NCBI RefSeq assembly: GCF_901000735.1
Contig: NC_081550.1
Span: forward strand, 12,515,383-12,579,382
Reading direction: 5' to 3'
DNA from: Corylus avellana
Lineage: Eukaryota > Streptophyta > Magnoliopsida > Fagales > Betulaceae
Length of the DNA stretch: 64,000 nucleotides
This document shows positions 23,895-35,071 of this stretch, one piece after another (the first letter of the stretch is position 1; each line of letters opens with the position of its first letter). Both the position numbers and the translations under genes were made by a program. The notes under the pieces are model-generated. The model saw only the letters and a program-made list of their open reading frames with translations, did not search any database and was not told where the DNA came from.

Positions 23895-25229
23895 ATGAAT
23901 TTTCATTTTAATGATTTTAATGCATCTCCTAGTTATAGGACATCAGCTCCTACCAACTATCCTCAAAATTTTTACCCACATAAACCATGTTCATTTTGTT
24001 TCAATCCTTATCATGAGGAAAACAATTGTCCAGATCTGCGAGCTGAGCTCGATGACTTATGGGACAAATTATACCAAATCAGAGCAGCTAGATCTAACTT
24101 TTCATATGAACAAATGAACACTAGTTTCTCCAGCCTGAGGTTTGATTCAAATTTCAATTGTTATAACTCGGACTGGAGCAACCAATCTGGTTTCTCATGG
24201 TCAGCTCAAGCTACAGGAAATTATGCTCACCAATTTGATGAATTGCACCATTTAGAATATCCGCAGTTCGATCAGCAAGCTCAACCTCCCATTTATCAGT
24301 CTACCACTCAAGTGCCACAGCCTGCACCACAGTCATCATTGGAAGCCATGATGAAAACACTAATAGAAAAAGTCGACCAGTCCAACTCCCAAGCTATAGA
24401 AGAGCTCAAGAATTCCAACTCCCAAGCTATAGAAGAGCTCAAGAATTCCAACTCCCAAGCTATACAAGAGCTAAAAGGTTTTACCAATCAAGCTGTACAG
24501 GAGCTGAGGAATTCCAACATGGCTAATGGTAGAGACATACAAGAACTTAAGCAGGCCATGACCAAGATAGAAGGACAGATCGGTCATCTAGTTGCTGACT
24601 TCAACAGAATAGAGGAAGAAGAGTTTCAAAGTCAGCTGATGGCTGAAAGACACTACATGATGGATGAGGATGATTCTGAAAATTCTTATCATGAGCATGC
24701 CCAAGTCACCATCACACTTGAGAGTGAGGAAATTGTGGATAACAAAGAGGAGGAAGAGAAAGATGAGCAAGTTGAGCACTTTGAGCAAGTTGAGCACCAT
24801 GAAAATGGTGAACTCCCAATGGATCCTAATCTGCCCAGTGACATGGAAGTGAGTACTGAAGCTCCTGCCAGCATCACTGTCCCTCTTGAGACACATCAAG
24901 AGCCCAACGCTTCAGCGCCTAAATATCTCAAAGAGCCATCTTATGTCAAGATACTCAAGGACTTGTGCACACAAGCACACAAATCTAGGAACCACTTTCC
25001 TAAGACGATCCTTCAAAGCAAGAAATTCTACATAAGATGGCGAAACATCCTTCCAGAGGGGTATGAAGTTTTGAAGAAGAAGGGGTGGAAGGGATTGGTT
25101 GGACATCCGCATGATAGGGGGAAGCACTGTAAAGTTTTCTCCTCCAGTTTATTTTCTGCACTTCACTCCACAAATTTTTTCTTTCCTTTTTCATTATATT
25201 GCATTTCTATTTATTTGTTTTGTTTCTAA
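23895..25229 (+). CDS. Intact nucleocapsid-only gag-derived protein of B1 (444 aa)
   Basis: Start chosen at MNFHFNDF because the same start opens the B2 frame and, apart from an early stop, the B3 and B4 genes. A zinc knuckle C-x2-C-x4-H-x4-C (CSFCFNPYHEENNC, about residues 31-44) would bind nucleic acid. YNSDWSNQSGFSW follows (about 88-100), the Athila gag C-terminal signature. Then come three near-identical 11-residue repeats (SNSQAIEELKN, about 170-200), leading into a longer heptad-like coiled coil, a Glu-rich region, and SYVKILKDLCT, which in gag-pol lies just before protease. About the last 35 residues are hydrophobic and not conserved, so the functional end is probably near GWKGLVGHP. 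No capsid domain is present. The role is inferred: an RNA-binding, self-associating protein acting for the element or its relatives. No known protein family is claimed beyond gag homology. Confidence 0.75.
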   Translation: MNFHFNDFNASPSYRTSAPTNYPQNFYPHKPCSFCFNPYHEENNCPDLRAELDDLWDKLYQIRAARSNFSYEQMNTSFSSLRFDSNFNCYNSDWSNQSGFSWSAQATGNYAHQFDELHHLEYPQFDQQAQPPIYQSTTQVPQPAPQSSLEAMMKTLIEKVDQSNSQAIEELKNSNSQAIEELKNSNSQAIQELKGFTNQAVQELRNSNMANGRDIQELKQAMTKIEGQIGHLVADFNRIEEEEFQSQLMAERHYMMDEDDSENSYHEHAQVTITLESEEIVDNKEEEEKDEQVEHFEQVEHHENGELPMDPNLPSDMEVSTEAPASITVPLETHQEPNASAPKYLKEPSYVKILKDLCTQAHKSRNHFPKTILQSKKFYIRWRNILPEGYEVLKKKGWKGLVGHPHDRGKHCKVFSSSLFSALHSTNFFFPFSLYCISIYLFCF

Positions 25230-26643
25230 CAGCAATTGATCTTTTGATGTTTTGTTTCTATGAAAAAAATATTGCTCTTAGTTTTTGTTGACAGGTGTCT
25301 TGGTGTTTAAGTTTGGGGGACGCCCTAGCCTTTTTCATACCTTGAGATTTCTTTACTTCTGGTAATGTATTTCTATACTACACATTGAGGGCAATGTGTA
25401 ATTCAAGTTTGGGGGTATGGAAAAACACTTTGTCTATTTATTTTTGTTCTTATTTGTTTATTTTTATTTATCATTTTGTGTTAAAAAATTTGAAAAAAAA
25501 AAAAAGAAAAATTGTGCTATGTTGTTGTCAAGTTTGAGTTAAACTATAAATGTGATTTGCATTTCATTAGCTTGCTTAAAGGGTTGAACATCATCATTAT
25601 GTCATTAGAAGTTTGAGTCCTTTGACTTATTTTTGGGTAAAAGAGATTTCACTTGTTTTGAAATAAATTTTTATGAGCACATTAGCATGTTTTTTGTGAG
25701 GTATGATGTTTGAGCTTAAGCTTGTTCTCTTTGAGATTTGTTGGATGAGCTTAAGCTTGTTCTCTTTGAGATTTGTTGGATGACCTATTGATGAATAACC
25801 ATTGGCTTGCAAGATATATATAAAAAAAAAAGAAGAAGAAGAAGAAGAAAAATAAATAAAAAAAGAGAAGGACAAAAAAAATAAAGATCATGTTGAGTTT
25901 TTCACTGAGTAACCGGACCTCTTGCCTCGTTAAGCATTGAGTGTTCGCGTCAAAAGGTGTGAAGTTCAGTGTTAATTTATGATATGGCTAATCTGACTTC
26001 GTAGCCTTTTTGACTTAAGTTAATAAGCCCTTAGAGATGTTCTACATCTAGTGCCCTAAAGCCACCTGGCTTGGGAGTCATTGGCCTAACACTTGTTACA
26101 TGGGTCAATTAGAAAGCTTAAGGGAGTTAGACACTACAAAGTCTGTTAAAAAAAAAAAAAAAAAAATTACATATCTTGCCTTGGTTGTTTCATCTGTTAG
26201 GGATTCTTACAAATTTTATAGAACTTGTCTTGAATTTAAGCTGAAAGCTTCATGATTGTATGCTAATTACACTTTACACATTTCAGAACATATGAAGTCT
26301 AAATTGTTCATTTATGAGTGATTTGATTCTGGATTTCCTTTTGATAGTGATGATGGTGTTTGTCTTTTTAAGTTTGCTCATGAATAAGAACCATGGTTTA
26401 TGTGAAACTTCTTTCTTGTTAACAACATAGTACTACAATGTTTGTGGGTATCATTCATGTTAAGCCCTCACGAGACTTCATTCGTCCACTAGGGATGCCT
26501 AGGGGTTTAAAAGGCTTGTTGCATATGCTAAATGCAATCGTCTCTCCCACGAAAGAGGATTTATGTTTTGTTTTGTTTTGTTTTCATTCTATTTTTTGTT
26601 TTGTTTTGCTAAGGGACTAGCAAAAGTTAAGTTTGGGGGTGTT
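25230..26643 (+). other. 3' non-coding region and polypurine tract of B1
   Basis: Perfect hairpin ACACATTG/CAATGTGT (25380-25399) followed by AATTCAAGTTTGGGGGTATG. A duplicated 43-bp block (GAGCTTAAGCTTGTTCTCTT... at about 25711 and 25747) and poly(A) tracts are present. AAGTTTGGGGGTGTT at 26629-26643 abuts the 3' LTR. No frame is supported. Confidence 0.7.
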
Positions 26644-26685
26644 TGATGTGTGCCAAATATTGCATATTTGGACCCCTTAATTTAC
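26644..26685 (+). repeat. Class B LTR, first 42 bases of B1 3' LTR
   Basis: TGATGTGTGCCAAATATTGC onward, cut abruptly and followed by Copia reverse transcriptase sequence. Confidence 0.75.
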
Positions 26686-27130
26686 TTGCAACCCTAAATT
26701 ATTACTTGCAAGCAAAATATCATCTACATATAGGACCAGAAAGATAACTTTAATCCCACTGACCTTAAGGTATATGCATTGATCAACAAGGTTCTCAATA
26801 AAACCATATGAGGTAATAAACTTGTGAAATTTGATATACCATTGATAGGAGGCTTGTTTTAGCCCATAAATAGATTTCCTTAATTTTCAAGCCTTCTAAC
26901 TGTTATCATCAAAACCTTCAGGTTTTTTCATGTAAACCTCCCCTTCAAGATCGCCATTTAGAAAAGTTGTTTACACATCCATTTGATGTAGCTCTAGATC
27001 AAAATGAGCTACTAATGCTATGATTCTCCTAAACGAATCCTTCTTTGATACTGGAAAGAAGTTTTCATGATAATTAATGCCTTCCTTTCGAGTAAAGCCC
27101 TTAGCCACAAGTTTAGCTTTATATTTGTTA
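26686..27130 (-). pseudogene. pol: Ty1/Copia reverse transcriptase fragment
   Basis: The minus-strand translation reads AKLVAKGFTRKEG, PVSKKDSFR, LHQMDVKTTFLNGDL, SIYGLKQAS and LYVDDILLA. These are the ordered motifs of a Copia-type reverse transcriptase, including the catalytic YVDD (26719-26730). Two stops lie between PEGFDDNS and KLRKSIYG, and two more follow the YVDD block. About 145 codons remain of a domain that is usually longer, and no integrase or RNase H adjoins it. Confidence 0.85.
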
Positions 27131-28140
27131 ACAGAGTTTCAGGCTTGGTGAACTCAAGGGGTAGGATTGTAATTCTGGATGACGCCCCCTTTTCAATCTG
27201 CGAGATAAAAATAGGGTTAAGAGAATACATCGAGGTATTTCCAGTGAATCCTCCTCCTATGCTAAAGTTAGCTCCTTTCTGAGTTTTGCGTAGTATCAAG
27301 TGAGAATGAATCATGTACCTATCTTCTGGGTGTTTGCTCCCTTTTATAGGTAGATTTGTGAAGTATAATGATGATGACCGGGTGGAGGATTTGGGATCCG
27401 GGCGTAACGGATGGAGGAGTTGATACTTCTATTCCATGGCCATTACAAGTAATTTGTAACTGTATTTTTAACGTGCATCCCTTGTCCGGTGCGTAACTGT
27501 CTGAGTCATCAATGTGAGTCCGTGATTGATGCGTAACTGATTGGGTGGTTTAATGCATGTCCGTTTATACTGAGCATTCCCGACCATGATGGTCTTGGAT
27601 GAGCCTTCTTGACACGACTGAAATGGCAAGTCAATTGGTATTTTACTGGGGCATTGGGCTTCATTTCCTTTAGATCACTATGTCTAGGGCCCATAGGCTT
27701 TACCTCCTAGAATGTGTAACAGTTACCCCCCGAATTCCTTCTATTACGATGAAGAGAATGGAATTCCAATACTTAGTTTCTTCCTTTTCCTTCATAAATA
27801 GCAAATTCTTCAGATGATTTTCCTTGCTTGACTCGCTTGGAGCCGTTATTCTTGGCGTTTTATCCATTTTCAGAATCTAATAACTATGCATCTGGGATAG
27901 AAGGCTATTAGGTTTGATCTTCATCCTTTCCAATCTTTTTTCCATATACTCATAAATCCGCCGCTGCCTCCTCCACGTGTTTCTTTTTGAGTGGGCCATG
28001 TTCGAGCTCATGGGCTTCCGAAACAGGTGTCGGACGTTGAATGGCATCCTTTGATGCTTCTTTTAATTGGAAAGATATCATGGGTTCCCCCGGTTTAGGT
28101 GTTGCTTCAGGTTCGTGATGGTTTTGCATTAAATGTGAAA
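27131..28140 (-). repeat. Probable Copia-type LTR or flank (minus)
   Basis: A minus-strand TATA box (CCTATAAAAGGGAGC, 27336-27350) and a CAGTTACCCCCC block (about 27720-27731) have the same order and similar spacing as at 63601-63941. No coding sequence is recognised. The exact ends are not visible. Confidence 0.35.
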
Positions 28141-28804
28141 ATACAATAATGACTCCAAACATACCTAGAGGGGGGTGAATAGGTGTTCGCCAAATTGAAA
28201 TGCGAAATTAAAACTATGAAGCAATGAACAATCAATCACCAAAATATGTAAAGCATTAAAGTAAATGAACAAAAGTATTTTGGTGAGAAAGATGAAACCT
28301 TTTAAAAACCGTTCTAAAAGTAAAACCTCTCCGGGACAGCTGAACCCAGGATTATCACTATAAGAAAGTTACTCATGAGATTACAAACATGAGACACTTT
28401 CAACCCTTAGTAAGTTCTTGGCTCTGTAAGAGACAACAAGCCTCCAGCCTGTTTTCCAAAGCTCTTGAATCTTTTCCACAGTGATACTCCTTTACCGAAC
28501 TCCTTCCATTAGGCTTCTTCTTCTCCAAAGTAGATTACACAAGTAAAGCTTCTTGACCACCGTTCGTCCAACCATTCGACCTCTAACCCTGACTTTAAGG
28601 AGACATGCTCCCCATGTTTTCTGAAGCATTTTAGGGCTGTCAGGAATGACAAAATTCACTTTTGACCAACCACCAGTCGACCGGTGAAAAGTAGTGGTCA
28701 ACCGCCCATAGTGCAATTAACATTACCATGAACAGTACCACAACAGTGGAATGAATAGTTCCAACAAGTGAACAGTGCCATGAACAGTAACCGGTCGACC
28801 AAGA
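28141..28804. repeat. Unclassified repeat-like DNA
   Basis: It contains CCTAGAGGGGGGTGAATAGG near 28164, a polypurine-like sequence that I associate with Copia-type elements. Near its right end are repeated GAACAGT blocks and GTCGACCGGT palindromes (about 28673-28800). No gene is supported. Confidence 0.3.
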
Positions 28805-29540
28805 GTGATAAGTGCTTAAATATATTTATTTTAGCTCCTTAACTTATATTTGTTAATTCCTTAGTTTTGTTAGTGATAAATGCTAAAATATATGTATTTT
28901 AGCCCCTTAACTTATATAGTCAACTACGGCCAGAATTCCCTTTCCTTCCATATTAGGGTTTTCTAAGTCCCACTTGTAATAGAACTAAATCCTACGAAAT
29001 TTCTAGGTTTACTAGGGGTTTTAGGATTTCTCTAGACCTATAAATAGACCCTTAAGCCTCAAGAATAAACACACAATTTCTAGGAAAAGAATTGGAGGCT
29101 CTTCAAGCTCAAGTTTTCGGGTTTCTTCTTTTGCTTTCTATTTTATTTTATGAAAATGTTTAACATTAAACTCATGTGTAACTAAACTCCTTAGTAGGGC
29201 TAGATTGAAGCCCTAATTATGTTTATTTAATATTTCAATACTGGCACATTTGTGATAATCATATTGTGATGCTTAACTTGATTAATTCACGTTTTATTGA
29301 ATTCCTCATATGCGTGTGACTGGCCATTATATGCATGTGGTATGGATTAGTTATTTAAGTCAATTTGGATGATCGAGTCCTAGGCTTAATAGAGTGATAA
29401 AAGAATTTCCTCACGAGTTCTTGGATTAATCAACATGAAATCTAGGCATATACACCCATGCCCTACGCCCCATGTATTTGTTGATTTCTATAGAATTATG
29501 CTTTCTTAAAGAACAACTTAGTATACACCCATGCTAAATC
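28805..29540 (+). repeat. Two stacked, truncated class A LTRs
   Basis: A 67-base LTR start (28805-28871) is cut by a second LTR start (TGATAAATGCTAAAATATA, 28872). The second lacks the CG-rich block (deletion near 28919). It keeps a TATA box near 29040 and two of the four ATACACCCATGC motifs before breaking off at 29540. Confidence 0.7.
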
Positions 29541-29665
29541 CATCTTTCATGGGATGTACGATTGCATTTAGTATATGCAACAAGTCTTTTAAACCCCTAG
29601 GCATCCCTAATAGGACGAGTGAAGTCTCGTGAGGGTTTAAAAGAAATGTTACCCACAAACATTAT
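29541..29665 (-). other. Inverted fragment of a class A 3' non-coding region
   Basis: The reverse complement of the block found just upstream of terminal polypurine tracts elsewhere (for example 4240-4370). Its inversion against its neighbours shows a rearrangement. Confidence 0.6.
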
Positions 29666-30576
29666 CAGTAGTACTGATGCTGCTGTAATTCTGTTTTGCG
29701 GCAGTGTGACCAAGCACCCAACCAGAGGAATCAAGCATACCAATGCGATCAATTGCACTCCAAGGCTTCATCTTCGGGCTGTTATCATGGCCAGGGTACA
29801 TGATCTCCTTCTAGGTTTTACCTTCTCCATTGTTGTTCCATTCTTTGATTATATTTTTATAACAATGTGTTGCACTTGACTGGTATTTGGGTAGAGTATC
29901 ATTTATTTGTTTTAGGGACAAGTGCTCTTGCAAGTTTGACAGTATGCTATGAACCATACCTAGCCCAACTAGCAATCTCACAAGAATAGTAGTACTGAAT
30001 CTACTACCAATAGCACTCGAACCACTGCAGAAGGAATCTAGCACACCTATTGAGAACAATGGTATTGAAGCCACTTCATGCATGAGAGTCACACAATCTG
30101 GCTGAAGACGAAAAACTTAGCACTCTAGGGAGGCAACCCATTCCATGAAAAAGTGTCTTTCAATCAAAGTTTGGGGGTATGCTACGAGCCATACCTTTGT
30201 CCAACCAATTTTCTCATCTTCTGGGTATGATCTTTCCACTTGTTTTTTACACATTGAGGACAATGTGTAATTCAAATTTTGGGGTATGGGAGGGAGACAC
30301 ACACACACTTTGTTTGAAATTTTAAAATGTTCAAAAATTTTAAAATTTCAAAATAACATGTTTGCATAATGTTTGTGGGTAACATTTCTATTAAACCCTC
30401 ATGAGACTTCACTTGTCCGACTAGAGATGCCTAAGAGTTTAAAAAGGCTTGCTGCATACACTAAATGCAATCGTACATCCCGCGAAAGAAGGATTTATCT
30501 TTTTGTTCTTATGTTTTGTTTTTATTTTTAGTTTTGTATTGCTAAGAGACTAGCAATATGTAAGTTTGGGGGAATG
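29666..30576 (+). other. 3' non-coding region of a class A-type element
   Basis: It contains covarying hairpins at 29667-29686 and 29987-30006, a weaker hairpin near 30058, a GGGAGGCAACCC box near 30129, a perfect ACACATTG/CAATGTGT hairpin at 30249-30268, and a polypurine-like AAGTTTGGGGGAATG just before the LTR piece at 30577. Coding sequence is absent. Confidence 0.65.
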
Positions 30577-31135
30577 TAGCCCCTTAATTTACATATGTTA
30601 GGCTCCTAGTTTTGTTATTATTTGATGTTTTGCCTTGTTTTTGTGTTTTCTTATGTTTTTAGGGTTTTTTTAAGAAAGAAAGTGTTTCTGGCAAGTTTCA
30701 GACTTACAAGACAAATTGAGAAAAAGCCGGAACCAAAGCCCAATCTAGGCTCGAGCACACCTGCCCTCGAGCGCAAGACAGCCAGGATCGAGCGCACCAC
30801 CAGCGCTCTCGATCACATATCAAGCCAAGTGCGAGCACAGGCATGCACTCGAGCACTCAACACATGGATCGATCACAGGCCTGCGATCGAGAGCTAATGC
30901 GCTAGATCCTGGCTATTTTGTGCTCAAGCCTAGATTGGGCTGCGATCGATCCTATGGCTTCCAGCTTTTTCCCAATTTCTCTTTTAAGTCTGAAACTTGC
31001 CGAAAGCACTTAATTTTCTTCAAAAACCCTAAAAACATAAGAAAAAACAAAAACGAAGCAAAACATCAAATAATAACAAAACTAAAAGCCTAACATATGT
31101 AAATTAAGGGGCTAAAATATCTATAGCACTTATCA
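30577..31135. repeat. Long inverted repeat made of two class A LTR starts
   Basis: Left arm about 30577-30766 (plus-oriented LTR start, first 20 bases lost). Right arm about 30921-31114 extends to the LTR terminus TATCA at 31135. Arms are about 190 bp and largely complementary, with one short indel. The spacer of about 150 bp is packed with CG-rich motifs. Confidence 0.75.
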
Positions 31136-31383
31136 GGCACAAGATCAAAACGATAGTATAGCAGGCAAACACGAGATTATTCTCATGAGGATTGGTAATT
31201 TTGCTTAGAAGTAATTTTCAAATTAATTAACATAATTAAACAAAACGTCACAGATTTAATTTAATAATAAAATAAAATAGAAGAATAACTAAAACTAAAA
31301 AGGATTAGGATTTTGAAATTCATTGCTAACCATACTCAAATAAGATAAACAATATGCAATTGTTCCAATTATATCGAGATACC
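31136..31383 (-). repeat. Class A LTR 3' portion (minus), truncated
   Basis: It matches the reverse of the last quarter of class A LTRs (GATCAAAACGATAGTATAGC...). It lacks the terminal CACAACA and the four-motif block. Confidence 0.6.
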
Positions 31384-32841
31384 TGATAAGTGATAAAATA
31401 GTCATATTTTAGCTCCTTAATTTGCATATGTTAGGCTCTTAGTTTTGATATTATTTCATGTTTTGTGTCCCTTTTTGTTTTATGTCTTTTTATACGTTTT
31501 AAAAGAAAAGGAAGCATTTCTGGAAAATTCGAACTTAAAGGGTTTTTTTTGGGAAAATACAAAGGTTGAGATCGAGCATATGAAGACTAGGCTCAAGCAC
31601 ATTCAAGCATGCGCTCAGATGCACATACTCTTAGGCTCGAGCGCAGCAACGCTAGAGCACTAGAGAACAAGGAGCGAGCGCAACAACCGCGCTAGCACTC
31701 ACAAGAAACAGGTTCGAGCGCATCAGCGCTCGAGCACACATGGGCAAGGATCGAGCGCAAGCTTGCGCTCGAGCGCACTGCACCTGGGATCGAGCGTACT
31801 CGTGCGCTAGAGAAAAATCAGATGCGGCCAAGACTTCTTTTTCAACCCAAAATAGGTTTTCAAAGTTCTACTTGTACTAGGAAATAAGCCTCCGATTTTA
31901 TTAGGTTTTCTAGGGCTTCTAGGGGTTTTCTAATCCTATAAATTGACCTCTTAGCCTCTAGGAAAAAAGGGTGGAGAAGCAGACACAAGCTTTGGAAAAG
32001 GACTAAAGGCTAGATCAAGAAGAGTTTGGGTTTTTCTTCTCCTCCGCTTTTATTTTTTTTATGTAGTTAGTAATTTAATTAGGGCTAGATTGAAGCCCTA
32101 ATCATGTCCTTTTAGGGTTGCAATATTAGCGCCTTTGCTACGATTATCTTTTGGGTATTTAATTTGATTAATTCTTGTTTGCTTGAATTCTTCATATGTG
32201 TGTGCCTGATTACCATATGAATGTGTTCAGATTTATGTTATTTAAGTCAATTTGGATGACCGAGTCCTGGGCTTAATAAAGTGACAAAAGATCGCTATCA
32301 CAGTTTCTTGGTTTAATCAACATGGGGAACTGGGAGTAGATACCATGCCCTAGGCCTTGTGTGGTTGTTGACTTCCATAGATTTATGCTTCCTTAAAGAA
32401 CAACTTAGTAGATACCATGCTAAATAATTTGGGGAAGAAAAGAACTAGAGTAGATACCTTGCCTAGTTTGTTGTTTTGGGAAATTAATAGCTTAAGGAGT
32501 GAGACCATGCCCTTAGTTTGACAAACATTAGATATCTAGAGATAATTGAAATACTAGCATATTGTTAATCTTATTTGAGTATGGTTAGCGGTAGATTTCA
32601 AAACCCTAATCCTTTTTAGTTTAGTTTATCTTTTATGTTATTTCTTTATTTTAATTCAATTTGTGACAATTCTTTTAAACCCGTTAATTAAATAGGAAAT
32701 TACATTCTAAGCATAATTTACCAATTCTCGTGGGAATGATCTTGTATTTGCCTGCTATACTATCGTTTTGATCTTGTGCACTTGCAAGTAAAACGTACCA
32801 AATATTTTTCCTATTAATTTAGATGGGTGTTTAACACAACA
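31384..32841 (+). repeat. Class A LTR, 5' LTR of element H
   Basis: TGATAAGTGATAAAATAGTC...TTTAACACAACA. It has the densest CG-rich array in the window (31567-31815), a TATA-like CTATAAATTGACC near 31937, and four GTAGATACCATGCC-type motifs (32335-32515) sharing a variant not seen in other copies. Confidence 0.8.
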
Positions 32842-34689
32842 AGTTTTTTGTGCCATTGTCGGGGATTGTGTTAAATTTTGTTTAGAATTTTTTTCCTTTA
32901 GTTTTATTTAGCTTTTTTTCTTTTATTATTTTGTTTTATTTCTTTCTACTTTTATTTTATTTTATTCGTTTTTGTTTCTGTCTGCAATTCTGATCTTTTA
33001 TGCGGCAGTGTGATCAATCGCAAGTGCATTATGATCGAACGCATAACTGCCACACAACAGTACTAAGGCTGCTATGAGTTCTTTATGTTTTGGTGTTGCG
33101 ACAGTGCACTCTAGCGCCCATTCCATAGAGATCGAGCTCAGTTGTGCGATCGAGCGCAAGTGCATTGCGATCAATCGCACAGCCAAACAGCAGTACTGAA
33201 GATGCTGTTATGTCGAGTCTGTTTTTTTTTTTTTTTTTTTCTTTATGTAATTTTTTCTATTTTCTATTTTTTTCGGTTCTTTATTTTTTTATTGGTTTTC
33301 ATTTTTTTATTTAATTTTTTTCTAATCTTTTCTGTTTGCTGCAAGTTTGTTTTTGATCTACAACAGTGTGATCGAGCGCATGTCCTCTGCGAGTGCACAA
33401 CTATCAAACAGTAGTACTGAAGCTGCTGTAGACGCTATTTTATTTCTATCTGCAGCAGTGCGATTGAGTGCATGTCCTCAGCGATCAAGCACACCAAGTT
33501 GTTGTATTTCTATTTTGCAGCAGAGCTACCAAGCACCCAATTAGAGAAATCAAGCGTACCACTGCGATCGATCACATGCCCTCAGCTATCGAGCGCACTT
33601 CTAGACAGCAATACTAAAGCTGCTCTAAATTCCGAATCTAATTGGTTTCTTATCTTGCAAGGTCATCGATCTCAAAATGTAGCCATCATTCCATACGATG
33701 GCTGCCCTATGCACTTAAGCCCTTCATCAAGCTAGGGTACATGATCTCCTTCTAGGTTTTAGTATCTCCATTGTTGTTCAATTTTTATTCTTTGATTATA
33801 TTGTTACAACAATGTTAACCACTTGAATGGTATTTGGTTAAAGTATGTATTTCTTTTAAAGACAAGTGTTCTTGCAGAGTTTGAGGGTATGCTATGAGCC
33901 ATACCTATTCCAACTAGCATCTCACAGAGAATAGTTGTACTGAAGCTCTTATCAATAATTTGACTGAAGACGGTAAACTTAGCGCTCTTGGGCAGCACCC
34001 TATTCCATGACAAGTGTTCCTACATTCAAGTTTGGGGGTATGCTACGAGCCATAACTTTGTCCAACCAGTTTTCTCATATCCCGGGTAAGATCTTTCCAT
34101 GTTTTTCTACACATTGAGGGCCATGTGTAATTCAAGTTTGAGGGTATGGGGAACACACACACACTTTGTCTAAAAAATTTTGAAATTTTTAAAAATTTAA
34201 AAATTGCATGTTCATGTTATTCCTAAGAGTTTGGTTGATTTAGAAACTATGATTTGAATTTCATTGGTGAGCTTAAAATGTTGAACACATGATCTGATGG
34301 CGAGAATTCAAAGTCTGGTTACTTACTTTTGACATTTGAAAATTCACTTGTTTTGATTTTAAATTATCACAAGCACATTAGCACATAGTTTGTAGGGTAT
34401 GACATGTTAGTCTGATTATGCATGTTTCAATGACTTGGGTGAAGCTGGGTGACTTGTTGGATGGATACTTTGGCATTTATATATCTAAAAAGAGAAAAGG
34501 TGTAAAGAAAAAGAAAAAAAAATTGATCATTGTGCGATTTTTGCTAAGTAACTAAACATTTTACTTTATTAAGCAATGAGTGTTCACGTCAAATGGTGAA
34601 AATTTTAATATGATTAATATCATGGCTAGTTTGGTCTCGTAGCGTTTTTGACTCGAGTAAGTAATGTTTGTGGGTAACATTTCTGTTAA
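32842..34689 (+). mobile_element. Interior of element H: no coding region
   Basis: The degenerate primer-binding site (TGTGCCATTGTCGGGGA near 32850) is followed by T-rich leader. About six modules then combine GCAGCAGTG, CG-rich GCGATCGAGCGCA and an ACAGCAG-TACTGAAG-CTGCTGT hairpin (33000-33625). The GCGCTCTTGGGCAGCACCC box, a mismatched ACACATTG/CCATGTGT hairpin (34109-34128) and 3' region sequence follow. About 600 bp expected near 34660 are missing. No gag or nucleocapsid sequence is visible. The right end is cut by a Cassandra-type TRIM. Confidence 0.65.
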
Positions 34690-34919
34690 TGCAGAATCCC
34701 ACCCTAATAACACACAATATTGTCCGCTTTTGGCTCCCCCCAACCAGACTTCCTAGGAGGTCACCCATCCTGGTACTACTCCAGCAGAAGCACGCTTAGC
34801 TACGGAGTTCTGATGAGATTACGACCATCTCGACTTTAAAACGTGTTGTTGTCATTAAGAGTGTAGTATACATTTAAGCACATCCCCATCTCTATACCCA
34901 AGCGATGTGGGACGTCATA
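34690..34919 (-). repeat. Cassandra-type TRIM LTR with 5S rRNA segment (minus)
   Basis: On the minus strand it carries the 5S rRNA 3' part including AGTTAAGCGTGC-like box A (here with AGCTAAGCGTGC) and GGATGGGTGACC box C. The LTR ends are mutated (TATGACGTC start, GATTCTGCA end). Confidence 0.8.
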
Positions 34920-35071
34920 ATCTCCCCCTCTTAAGACCCAACGTCCCATCTAGTGATCCTCATGGGATTAGCCCATTCTTGGTGTCCATCCCAGGGAGTG
35001 CCCACTAGCGACCTTCATGGGCTTGTGCACGCTCCTCCCATCTCAGGCTGGGCAATGGCTTTGATACCATT
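34920..35071 (-). mobile_element. TRIM interior with tRNA-Met-type primer-binding site
   Basis: 152 bp. The minus strand reads a primer-binding site AATGGTATCAAAGCC (35057-35071) and ends in an AAGAGGGGGAGAT polypurine tract next to the LTR. It has the same length and content as 54969-55120. Confidence 0.75.

Larger units (their letters stand above)
22129..26685 (+). mobile_element. Element B1: non-autonomous element with intact nucleocapsid-only frame
   Basis: 5' LTR 22129-23467, primer-binding site 23474-23491, leader to 23894, open frame 23895-25229, 3' non-coding region 25230-26643, and only the first 42 bases of the 3' LTR (26644-26685), cut by a Copia fragment. It is inserted in element G. 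Because the 3' end is lost, no target duplication can be scored. Confidence 0.85.

Noticed and set aside
31565..31815. CRISPR-like repeat array
   Set aside because: Units vary in sequence and spacing, lie inside an LTR of a plant retroelement and have no cas genes. The array is a palindromic motif cluster.
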